Below are positions 1 through 6,448 of a stretch of 7,940 nt of DNA, in pieces. The position numbers and the translations under genes are program-made. Positions within the stretch are counted from its first letter, which is position 1, and every line of letters starts with the position of its first letter. The notes beneath the pieces were generated by a model, which saw only the letters and a list, made by a program, of their open reading frames with translations, was not told the DNA's origin and searched no databases. Source of the stretch: Lachnospiraceae bacterium (GTDB lineage: Bacteria; Bacillota; Clostridia; Lachnospirales; Lachnospiraceae); NCBI GenBank assembly GCA_900759225.1, contig CAAEUM010000321.1, forward strand, positions 1 through 7,940, read 5' to 3'.

Positions 1-2528
1 AATACGGAATCATCCGTAGCTCCGTTTTCTCCTTCCGGAAGGACCATGCATACCCGGTTTATCCGGTTGGGGCAGAATTCGGTTGGTCTCATGTTGGAAT
101 CAGCACATACGGTTACAGCCACATGCTTATCGCAGACCTCTGTAGGAACGGTTCCCTTGGCAAAATATTCGGTATAAACGGCATCTCCTCTTGGATCAGC
201 ATTGCACACACCGGAAACAGCCAGCTTGCCGGATTTGCGGCAGATCTGAGCGGTCTCTACGCTGTCTGGTATGGTAAAGCCAGGGTCTGAAAGGCCTTCA
301 TGGATCCGGTTCATAATATTGCGCCAGATATCCTTATGGAAAGAGGTGCCGCCGTTGTCCACGCTTCCATGCTTTAACTTCTGGTTGTTGTCACAGCCGC
401 CCCATACGCCTGCGGTGTAGTAGGGGGTGTAGCCTACAAACCATATGTCATTGTTGGCTGTGGTAGTACCGCTTTTTCCGGCAGCGGACATACCGGTTAA
501 GGCAGCCCTGGTACTGGTAGAATTAATAGAGATTCCGGCTCTGGCAAACTTGCGGTTGCTCTTCATGGATTCAGACATGGCATCTGTTAAAAGAAATGCA
601 GTGGAATCCTTTAAAACCTGTTTTGTCTCCGGTTCATTATCAATAAGCACCTTGCCGTTATGGTCCAGGATCTTTGTGAAAAACCGCGGCTTAATATACT
701 GTCCGCCATTGGCAATGGCTGCGTAGGCTGCTGTGAGCTCCAGGTTGGAAACACCCTTTGTGATACCGCCAAGGGCAGTAGCAGCATTTAAGTCATCCTT
801 TGTCAGGGAAGTGATCCCCATGTTTTCTGCATATTCAACGCCCAGCTGCGGCGTTACGGTTTCCATAAGGCAGCGCACTGCCACAATGTTCATGGAATAG
901 ATAATACCCTCCCGGATGTTGGAGTAGCCCGTAAAGCCATATCCCTTATTCCACCAGTTGCGGAAGCTTTTTGTTCCAAGTGTATAGGGGCCGTCATAAT
1001 AGACAGTTCCAAGAGTTGCCCCGCAGGCGTCAATGGCAGGAGCAAAGGCCGTGATCACCTTGAAGGCGGAACCTGGCTGGCGGTATACGTTGCTGGCGCG
1101 GTTTAAGGTACGGCTGGCGGTCTTTTCACCGCGGCCGCCGCTGATCGCTTTTACCTCCCCGGTGTGATGGTCCATAATAACAAAGGAGGTCTGAGGCTGA
1201 AGGATCAGATTCTGGCGTTCACCGATAATCTCATCTCCTTCTTTTAAGAGCCATGCCTTGTACTGGTCAATATCTGCCTGAACTGCCTCCTGGGTAAGAT
1301 AGAGGCCTTCAAAGGAGGTGTCTCCCAGTACATTTTTGCGGAAAGCCTTTAAATGCTCTTCTGAAAAATGCTCGGTTGTCCCGTCACTATGGGTAACGGA
1401 AAGGCGGTATTCTACAGAATACTTGGCTACGGTATAATTTTCCGGGTTGTTGACCTCTTCATCTACAATGGCCTGGATTTTCGGGTCCTGAGTGGTGTAG
1501 ATCTGAAGGCCGCCGGAATAAAGAAGGTTGCTGGCCTGGTTTTCCGTATAATCAAGCTCTTCCATCAAAGCCTGGGTTACCTGCTCCACCAGCTCATCCG
1601 TAAAGTAGCTGTAGTGTGTATTGGTTTCCTGAATGGCAGTATCTACAGTCTGGATGCGGTCATAAACGTCATCTGCCAGAGCCTCCTGCTGCTCATCCTT
1701 TGTAATGTACTTCTGTTCATACATGTTCTGCAGAACAATCCTGCGCCGCTCTTCATTGGCTTCCCTTCCGGAAACAGGATTGAGCTTTGAAGGATTTTTC
1801 GTAATAGAAGCCAGCACTGCGCATTCAGACAGCGTTAGATCAGACACTTCCTTATTAAAATAGCGGCGTGCGGCCACCTTGACGCCCAGGGTGTTTTTTC
1901 CCAGGTTAATGGTGTTTAAATAGTCTGTAATAATCTGTTTTTTTGTATCTTCCTTGCTCATGCCGGAGTTTTTCTCCAGTTGTACAGCCAGGTACTGTTC
2001 CTGAAGCTTCCGCTCCAGAAGCGCCCCGCGGCTTGTTTCCATTCCGCCGGCAAACACATTGTTTTTAATGAGCTGCTGGGTGATGGTGCTTCCGCCGCCT
2101 GCATAGTCATTACTTAAAACGCCCTTTACAGCTCTTGCAATAGAGCGCAGGTCAATGCCGTTATGGCTCCAGAATCGGGCGTCCTCAATAGCCACAAAGG
2201 CATCAATTAAATCCTGAGGAAGCTCTTCATACTCGGCAGCCTCGCGGTTGGAGCCGCTGGTTACAAGGGTGTCGGTTAAATTGCCCTCAATATCATAGAC
2301 CGTAGTCGCAAAGCGGTTCGGCTGGATATTGAGCAGATCCACAGAAGGTGCATTATCAATAATTCCCTTAATCATTCCAAGGCCGATGGAGCCTCCTACC
2401 ACAGTGAGGAACAAAAACAGCACAAACAATGCCTTTACGACATTGAAGCGCAGCTTTGATGCATATTTGGCAGACTTTGAATTGAGAGATTTAAGATGCT
2501 TCTCTGTGTCCTTTGTTCCGTACTTCAT
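1..2528 (-). CDS. Class A penicillin-binding protein (PBP1A family), C-terminus cut by window edge
   Basis: Bifunctional peptidoglycan glycosyltransferase/DD-transpeptidase, anchored in the membrane with its catalytic domains outside. The first 842 codons are present. A lysine-rich cytoplasmic N-terminus is followed by one membrane segment at about residues 29-52. The glycosyltransferase domain follows: EDARFWSHNG with catalytic Glu115, GGSTITQQL near 143, RKLQEQ near 172, a K..I...YLN motif near 195-204 and RRYFNK near 220. The transpeptidase domain has SAFK with nucleophile Ser487, SMN at 545-547 and KSGT at 685-688, so every catalytic motif is intact. The ATG at 2528 is preceded by AAAAGGAG (2534-2541) at good spacing. 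A cysteine-rich tail begins after about residue 760. The gene is transcribed divergently from yigZ. The 1A family assignment rests on motif order and layout; the exact paralogue cannot be told here. Confidence 0.95.
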   Translation of the reverse strand, partial: MKYGTKDTEKHLKSLNSKSAKYASKLRFNVVKALFVLFLFLTVVGGSIGLGMIKGIIDNAPSVDLLNIQPNRFATTVYDIEGNLTDTLVTSGSNREAAEYEELPQDLIDAFVAIEDARFWSHNGIDLRSIARAVKGVLSNDYAGGGSTITQQLIKNNVFAGGMETSRGALLERKLQEQYLAVQLEKNSGMSKEDTKKQIITDYLNTINLGKNTLGVKVAARRYFNKEVSDLTLSECAVLASITKNPSKLNPVSGREANEERRRIVLQNMYEQKYITKDEQQEALADDVYDRIQTVDTAIQETNTHYSYFTDELVEQVTQALMEELDYTENQASNLLYSGGLQIYTTQDPKIQAIVDEEVNNPENYTVAKYSVEYRLSVTHSDGTTEHFSEEHLKAFRKNVLGDTSFEGLYLTQEAVQADIDQYKAWLLKEGDEIIGERQNLILQPQTSFVIMDHHTGEVKAISGGRGEKTASRTLNRASNVYRQPGSAFKVITAFAPAIDACGATLGTVYYDGPYTLGTKSFRNWWNKGYGFTGYSNIREGIIYSMNIVAVRCLMETVTPQLGVEYAENMGITSLTKDDLNAATALGGITKGVSNLELTAAYAAIANGGQYIKPRFFTKILDHNGKVLIDNEPETKQVLKDSTAFLLTDAMSESMKSNRKFARAGISINSTSTRAALTGMSAAGKSGTTTANNDIWFVGYTPYYTAGVWGGCDNNQKLKHGSVDNGGTSFHKDIWRNIMNRIHEGLSDPGFTIPDSVETAQICRKSGKLAVSGVCNADPRGDAVYTEYFAKGTVPTEVCDKHVAVTVCADSNMRPTEFCPNRINRVCMVLPEGENGATDDSV

Positions 2529-2598
2529 AAATTCTCCTTTTCAATTCATTGATCCCTAATGGGAACCCGCTGTTTATAGAATAAATCCCATTCCGTAA

Positions 2599-2627
2599 AT
2601 TATACACCAGTTTCCCGAAATTGAAAA
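2599..2627 (-). promoter_or_regulatory. Probable sigma-A promoter of the penicillin-binding protein gene
   Basis: Read on the minus strand, a perfect TATAAT (-10, 2599-2604) lies 17 nt downstream of TTTTCA (-35, 2622-2627, 4 of 6 consensus bases). Transcription would start near 2591-2593, giving a leader of about 65 nt before the ATG at 2528. The -35 overlaps a small AAAAGCTTTT palindrome (2624-2633). Confidence 0.6.
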
Positions 2628-2641
2628 GCTTTTTGAATGCT

Positions 2642-2671
2642 TTGCACTTGCGAAGCCCATTTATCTATATT
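2642..2671 (+). promoter_or_regulatory. Possible promoter for yigZ
   Basis: TTGCAC (2642-2647) and TATATT (2666-2671) are spaced 18 nt apart on the plus strand, in the divergent region just upstream of yigZ. A start near 2678 would leave a leader of about 105 nt. That leader contains a hairpin with arms ATCTGC (2728-2733) and GCAGAT (2738-2743). The match is moderate and the -10 assignment is ambiguous (TATTAT and TATGAT overlap it). Confidence 0.35.
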
Positions 2672-2783
2672 ATGATAAAAAGAAGGGCCAGGCAGGGACA
2701 GTGGTTTTGCTGCTGGAGGCCGGGGAAATCTGCACAGGCAGATATGCCGGTGAGAGGAAAACGGTATAAGGAGGATACAGTGC

Positions 2784-3437
2784 GTGACAGAAAGTTATAA
2801 GATTGTATATAAAGGCGGGACGGGGGAGCTTACAGAAAAAAAGTCCCGGTTTATTGCAGATATAAGGCCTGTGGAGACAGAAGAGGAGGCTCTGGCATTT
2901 ATAGAGGAAATACGGAAAAAATACTGGGATGCAAGGCATCACTGCTATGCCTATACGATTGGGGACAGGGGGCAGACTGCCCGGTGCAGTGACGACGGGG
3001 AGCCCTCCCAGACAGCAGGAAAACCTATGATGGATGTGCTTATGGGGGAGGAGCTTCACAATGTATGCGCTGTTGTGACCAGGTATTTTGGCGGTACCCT
3101 TCTTGGCACAGGGGGCCTGGTGCGTGCTTATTCCGGAGCATTAAAAGAAGGGCTTTTATCCTGCCGCATTGTGGAAAAAAAGCTGGCGGCCCTTCTTTGG
3201 GTGTCAGCAGAGTATACGGATTCCGGAAAGATCCAGTACACAGCCCTTCAGTCAGGCATTGATATCCTGGATACCCAATATACGGACAGCGTGGCCTTTA
3301 CCTTCCTGGTGCCAGTTTCCAGGGAAGGAGAGTTCCAGGCCAGGCTGACGGAATGTACAGCAGGCAGGGCAGTGATAAAGCGGGTGCGGGAAACCTACTA
3401 TGGGCTTGATGAAGGGGAGCTGATCCTTTTTGATTAG
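2784..3437 (+). CDS. yigZ: YigZ/IMPACT family protein (UPF0029 plus DUF1949)
   Basis: A 217-residue soluble protein of the conserved IMPACT/YigZ family. Bacterial members are poorly characterised; the eukaryotic homologue IMPACT is linked to translational control through GCN1/GCN2. The N-terminal domain (about residues 18-125) carries the family signature: DARHHCYAY at 49-57, SDDGEPSQTAGKP at 69-81 and RYFGGTLLGTGGLVRAY at 100-116. A smaller ferredoxin-like DUF1949 domain follows at about 140-200. Length is normal for the family. The start is GTG at 2784 with AAGGAGG at 2768-2774. An in-frame stop at 2751 and the lack of any other start codon between them make this choice firm. An AGGAGG motif sits directly after the stop codon. 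No clear terminator separates it from typA, so read-through into the structured spacer is possible. Confidence 0.93.
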   Translation: MTESYKIVYKGGTGELTEKKSRFIADIRPVETEEEALAFIEEIRKKYWDARHHCYAYTIGDRGQTARCSDDGEPSQTAGKPMMDVLMGEELHNVCAVVTRYFGGTLLGTGGLVRAYSGALKEGLLSCRIVEKKLAALLWVSAEYTDSGKIQYTALQSGIDILDTQYTDSVAFTFLVPVSREGEFQARLTECTAGRAVIKRVRETYYGLDEGELILFD

Positions 3438-3450
3438 TAGGAGGTAATAG

Positions 3451-3570
3451 TTCATATCGGATGGACGGTTACATTGAGGGGGAGCATGGGGAAACTCAAG
3501 GACAAAATCCCTTGCAATCTCAGAACATCAATGTTATACTACGAAATTGTGATGTTTCACATCGGATGGA
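3451..3570 (+). repeat. Pair of 15-base direct repeats spanning the structured spacer
   Basis: TTCATATCGGATGGA (3451-3465) and TTCACATCGGATGGA (3556-3570) match at 14 of 15 positions, 105 bases apart. The second copy forms the 5' arm of the CATCGGAT/ATCCGATG hairpin. The first copy can pair with the same 3' arm (3572-3579) with one G-U pair, so the two copies could compete for one partner strand. The span given covers both copies. Confidence 0.6.
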
Positions 3571-3639
3571 TATCCGATGCTTCTTAATCCGGTGAAGCTG
3601 GATAAGAAGATGCCCCCATGGCTGAACTGCTGCATGTAA
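3469..3639 (+). ncRNA. Candidate structured RNA in the yigZ-typA spacer (unrecognised family)
   Basis: Six helices can be drawn that do not conflict with each other. The outer pair is TTACAT (3469-3474) with ATGTAA (3634-3639). A second closing helix is AGCATGGGG (3483-3491) with CCCCATGGCT (3614-3623, one bulged G). Inside are four consecutive hairpins: CAAGG/CCTTG (3497-3514), AACATCA/TGATGTT (3524-3556), CATCGGAT/ATCCGATG with a four-base loop (3560-3579), and CTTCTTAATCC/GGATAAGAAG with one bulged A (3580-3609). The last two abut with no gap and could stack. The fold would be a five-way junction about 40 nt before the typA start codon. It could be a typA leader element or a separate small RNA made by read-through from yigZ. 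I do not recognise it as a known riboswitch. Complementarity is seen directly; folding and function are inferred. Confidence 0.5.
3512..3540 (+). promoter_or_regulatory. Probable typA promoter with extended -10
   Basis: TTGCAA (-35, 3512-3517) is followed after exactly 17 nt by TATACT (-10, 3535-3540), with a TG dinucleotide one base before the -10 (3532-3533). Transcription would start near 3546-3549. The resulting leader of about 133 nt holds only the two hairpins at 3560-3609 and lacks the 5' arms of the long-range closing helices. The promoter and the full-length RNA fold would therefore be used by different transcripts. Confidence 0.5.
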
Positions 3640-3680
3640 ACAGTATGACGATGCAATTATAATAAGGAAGAGAAAACGGT

Positions 3681-5510
3681 ATGAAGACAAAAAGAGAAGA
3701 TGTAAGAAATATAGCGATTATTGCCCATGTAGACCATGGCAAAACAACCCTGGTAGACCAGCTGCTGCGCCAGAGCGGCGTATTCCGCGCAAATCAGGAG
3801 GTTCAGGATCGTGTTATGGACTCCAATGATATTGAGCGTGAGCGCGGTATTACCATTCTGTCAAAAAATACGGCTGTTTTCTATAAGGACGTAAAGATCA
3901 ATATTATTGATACCCCAGGCCATGCGGATTTTGGCGGGGAAGTAGAGCGTGTTCTGAAGATGGTAAACGGCGTAGTCCTGGTAGTAGATGCCTACGAGGG
4001 CCCTATGCCTCAGACAAAATTTGTGCTCCAGAAGGCACTGGAGCTGGATTTATCAGTGATTGTGTGCATTAATAAAATCGACCGTCCGGAAGCAAGGCCG
4101 CAGGAAGTGATTGATGAGACCCTGGAGCTGATGATGGATCTGGATGCTTCAGATGAGCAGCTTGACTGCCCGTTTATCTATGCATCTGCCAGAAGCGGTT
4201 TCGCAAGATACAATATGGAAGATGAAAACAACGATATGATCCCGCTGTTTGAGACGATCGTAAACCATATCCCGGCTCCAGAAGGAGACCCGGATGCGGA
4301 TACCCAGGTCTTGATCAGTACCATTGACTATAACGAGTTTGTAGGCCGTATTGGAATCGGAAAAGTAGAAAACGGAGGCCTTAAGATAAACCAGGATTGT
4401 GTCCTTGTAAACCACCATGACCCGGACAAATTTAAAAAGATCAAGATCGGAAAGCTGTATGAATTCGATGGCTTAAAGCGTGTGGAAGTGGCAAGCGCAG
4501 GCGTAGGTTCTATTGTGGCAATTTCCGGAATTGCGGATATCCATATTGGCGATACCATCTGTTCTCCGGAAAATCCGGAGGCAATCCCCTTCCAGAAGAT
4601 TTCCGAGCCTACCATTGCAATGTATTTTATGGTAAATGACAGCCCGCTGGCAGGTCAGGAAGGAAAATACATTACTTCCCGCCACCTGCGTGACCGCCTG
4701 TTCAGGGAGTTGAATACAGATGTAAGCCTTAGGGTGGAGGAGACAGATTCCGCAGACTGCTTTAAGGTATCCGGAAGAGGCGAGCTTCATCTGTCCGTTT
4801 TGATTGAGAATATGCGCCGGGAGGGCTATGAATTTGCAGTCAGCAAGGCGGAGGTCCTCTACCACTATGATGAGAGAAACCGCAAGCTGGAGCCAATGGA
4901 GTTAGCTTACATTGATGTGCCGGAGGAGTATACAGGCGTTGTGATACAGAAGCTGACCTCCAGAAAGGGCGCCCTTCAGGGTATGAGCCAGGCAGCAGGC
5001 GGCTATTCCAGACTGGAATTTTCCATTCCTTCCAGAGGCCTTATTGGCTACCGCGGTGATTTTATGACAGATACAAAGGGAAATGGTATTCTCAATACTA
5101 TCTTTGATGGTTATGCAGAGTACAAAGGTGACCTTGCTTACCGCCAGACTGGCTCCCTGATCGCTTTTGAGGCAGGAGAATCCATTACCTATGGCCTGTT
5201 TAATGCGCAGGAGCGCGGAACCCTCTTTATCGGGCCAGGGGTCAGGGTATATTCCGGCATGGTTGTGGGACAGAGCCCAAAGGCGGAGGATATTGAAATT
5301 AACGTGTGCAAGACAAAGAAGCTGACAAATACACGTTCATCCAGTGCAGATGAGGCGCTGAAGCTGACACCGCCAAAGATCATGAGTCTGGAGCAGTGCC
5401 TGGATTTCATTGATACAGATGAACTTCTTGAGGTTACACCGGACAGCTTAAGGATCCGCAAGAAGATCCTTGACCCAACTCTGCGCAAGAGAGCTTCCTT
5501 TAAGAAATAA
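3681..5510 (+). CDS. typA: Translational GTPase TypA/BipA
   Basis: Ribosome-associated GTPase of the EF-G/LepA group. In bacteria studied it supports 50S assembly and growth under cold or other stress. The gene is complete at 609 residues, close to the 607 of E. coli BipA. All GTP-binding motifs are present: AHVDHGKT at 15-22 (G1), RGITI at 55-59 (G2), DTPGH at 77-81 (G3), NKID at 131-134 (G4) and a SAR motif near 168 (G5). After the GTPase domain come an EF-Tu-like beta-barrel, EF-G III-like and V-like domains, and the BipA-specific C-terminal domain with a basic end (KRASFKK). The ATG at 3681 has AAGGAAG upstream (3664-3670). The gene is probably monocistronic: it has its own promoter candidate inside the structured spacer and a strong terminator directly after the stop. 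Confidence 0.97.
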   Translation: MKTKREDVRNIAIIAHVDHGKTTLVDQLLRQSGVFRANQEVQDRVMDSNDIERERGITILSKNTAVFYKDVKINIIDTPGHADFGGEVERVLKMVNGVVLVVDAYEGPMPQTKFVLQKALELDLSVIVCINKIDRPEARPQEVIDETLELMMDLDASDEQLDCPFIYASARSGFARYNMEDENNDMIPLFETIVNHIPAPEGDPDADTQVLISTIDYNEFVGRIGIGKVENGGLKINQDCVLVNHHDPDKFKKIKIGKLYEFDGLKRVEVASAGVGSIVAISGIADIHIGDTICSPENPEAIPFQKISEPTIAMYFMVNDSPLAGQEGKYITSRHLRDRLFRELNTDVSLRVEETDSADCFKVSGRGELHLSVLIENMRREGYEFAVSKAEVLYHYDERNRKLEPMELAYIDVPEEYTGVVIQKLTSRKGALQGMSQAAGGYSRLEFSIPSRGLIGYRGDFMTDTKGNGILNTIFDGYAEYKGDLAYRQTGSLIAFEAGESITYGLFNAQERGTLFIGPGVRVYSGMVVGQSPKAEDIEINVCKTKKLTNTRSSSADEALKLTPPKIMSLEQCLDFIDTDELLEVTPDSLRIRKKILDPTLRKRASFKK

Positions 5511-5553
5511 GTCAGACGTAATGGCTGTGAAATAAGTATATTGTCGAAAAAAA

Positions 5554-5595
5554 GCGAATTCTGTCGAACGATTTAACGGAATTCGCCTTTCTTTT
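5554..5595 (+). terminator. Rho-independent terminator after typA
   Basis: GCGAATTC (5554-5561) pairs perfectly with GAATTCGC (5579-5586) across a 17-nt loop, followed by CTTTCTTTT. The run of seven A residues just before the stem (5547-5553) could extend the helix and would give a U-tract on the other strand, so it may also stop antisense transcription. Confidence 0.75.
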
Positions 5596-5607
5596 CAGTC
5601 TTTTTTG

Positions 5608-5616
5608 TGCTATCCT
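5608..5616 (+). promoter_or_regulatory. Possible extended -10 promoter of the SSB-like gene
   Basis: TGC-TATCCT (5608-5616) is an extended -10 shape also seen before the adenosyltransferase gene in this window (TGC-TATTAT at 6382-6390). The -35 region is only a T-rich stretch that overlaps the typA terminator tail. A start near 5623 would give a leader of about 65 nt. Confidence 0.35.
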
Positions 5617-5687
5617 TTCATACATTATCAATGTACCTGATAAACAAACTGTAAATGTGTTTGAAGAGGCGAAAAAGGAGATATACT

Positions 5688-6317
5688 ATGGCAGAAAAAA
5701 TGATTGAAAACAACAGGGTCAGCGTAATTGGAGAAATCGTATCAGGCTTTACCTTCAGCCATGAGGTGTTTGGAGAAGGCTTTTATATGGTTGATGTGGC
5801 AGTGAACCGCTTAAGCGACCAGGCGGATATTATTCCTCTGATGGTATCAGAGCGCCTTCTGGATGTAGGAAGGGATTATTCAGGCAGCACCATGGAAGCC
5901 ATTGGACAGTTTCGCTCCTATAACCGCCATGAAGGGGTAAAAAACCGGCTGATGCTGTCCATTTTTGTACGCGAGGTCCATTTTCTGGAAGAATTTACAG
6001 ACTATACAAAGACCAATCAGATTTTCCTGGACGGGTATATCTGCAAGATGCCGATTTACAGAAAAACGCCTCTGGGACGGGAGATTGCCGATCTGCTGCT
6101 GGCAGTAAACAGGCCTTACGGAAAATCAGACTACATACCCTGCATCAGCTGGGGGCGCAATGCCCGTTATGCCTCGGGCTTTGAGGTTGGGACAAGGGTT
6201 CATATCTGGGGACGCGTCCAGAGCAGGGAATACACAAAAAAAATGAATGAAACGGAATGTGAAAAGCGTATTGCCTATGAGGTTTCCATCAGCAAGATGG
6301 AGAGGGAGGAGCTGTAA
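5688..6317 (+). CDS. Tandem OB-fold single-stranded-DNA-binding-like protein
   Basis: A 209-residue protein that reads as two SSB-type OB folds in a row. The first, about residues 9-98, contains NRVSVIGEI and a divergent core. The second, about 110-205, is closer to the SSB/PriB pattern, with NQIFLDGYI at 110-118, ISWGRNARYASGFEVGTRVH at 153-172 and WGRVQSREYTKK at 174-185. It should bind single-stranded DNA or RNA in the cytoplasm. It lacks the acidic DDIPF-type tail through which housekeeping SSB recruits partners and ends in MEREEL instead, so it is probably an accessory protein rather than the replicative SSB. The start is ATG 5688, with AAGGAG at 5675-5680; an upstream in-frame ATG at 5655 has no ribosome site. 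The gene sits alone between the typA terminator and a hairpin. Family assignment is good; the specific role is unknown. Confidence 0.8.
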   Translation: MAEKMIENNRVSVIGEIVSGFTFSHEVFGEGFYMVDVAVNRLSDQADIIPLMVSERLLDVGRDYSGSTMEAIGQFRSYNRHEGVKNRLMLSIFVREVHFLEEFTDYTKTNQIFLDGYICKMPIYRKTPLGREIADLLLAVNRPYGKSDYIPCISWGRNARYASGFEVGTRVHIWGRVQSREYTKKMNETECEKRIAYEVSISKMEREEL

Positions 6318-6321
6318 TTAC

Positions 6322-6351
6322 CGGCTGTGTGATTTTTGCACACCATAGCCG
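6322..6351 (+). terminator. Stem-loop after the SSB-like gene, possible weak terminator
   Basis: CGGCTGTGTG (6322-6331) pairs with CACAC (6339-6343) and AGCCG (6347-6351), interrupted by a three-base CAT bulge on the 3' side. It begins four bases after the stop codon. No T-run follows, so it is either an imperfect terminator or an mRNA 3'-end stabiliser. Confidence 0.4.
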
Positions 6352-6361
6352 TGACGATAAT

Positions 6362-6390
6362 TTGCATTTTTCATGAAATTGTGCTATTAT
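6362..6390 (+). promoter_or_regulatory. Promoter of the corrinoid adenosyltransferase gene
   Basis: TTGCAT (-35, 6362-6367), a 17-nt spacer and TATTAT (-10, 6385-6390), with TG one base before the -10 (6382-6383). The start would lie near 6396-6398, giving a leader of about 50 nt. That is too short to hold a cobalamin riboswitch, so no B12-sensing element is visible. Confidence 0.6.
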
Positions 6391-6448
6391 GAGCGGGATT
6401 AAAAAAACAACTGCCAATCAGGAACAGTGAAGCAGTAAGAGGTGCACA

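Noticed and set aside
445..726. Plus-strand ORF inside the penicillin-binding protein gene; similar ORFs at 1368-1790 and 2329-2559
   Set aside because: They are antisense to conserved transpeptidase and N-terminal segments of the PBP and show no recognisable domain.
2672..2800. 42-codon ORF starting at ATG 2672, overlapping the yigZ start
   Set aside because: No ribosome site, tryptophan- and arginine-rich composition, and it is out of frame with the more protein-like frame in the same DNA.
2670..3059. 129-codon minus-strand ORF opposite yigZ
   Set aside because: It lies opposite a clear YigZ coding frame and has low-complexity, cysteine/proline-rich composition typical of antisense shadows.
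3560..3609. The two hairpins as a terminator for yigZ
   Set aside because: Neither stem is followed by a T-run; the sequences after them are CTTCTTAA and ATGCCCCC.
3658..3663. Perfect TATAAT directly upstream of typA
   Set aside because: No -35-like sequence at 16-18 nt upstream, and a start here would leave too little room for the AAGGAAG ribosome site in the message; it is more likely an A/T-rich leader end.
5547..5595. The paired GAATTC sites as a protein operator or mobile-element end
   Set aside because: The pair is explained by the stem of a terminator right after typA, with a T-rich tail, and no transposase or target-site duplication is nearby.
5655..5687. Longer form of the SSB-like protein starting at ATG 5655
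   Set aside because: No ribosome site before 5655, the extra residues are basic and unlike the family, and ATG 5688 has AAGGAG at ideal spacing.
6391..6448. Cobalamin riboswitch before the adenosyltransferase gene
   Set aside because: The leader is only about 50 nt and lacks the B12-box type conserved core, which needs roughly 200 nt.
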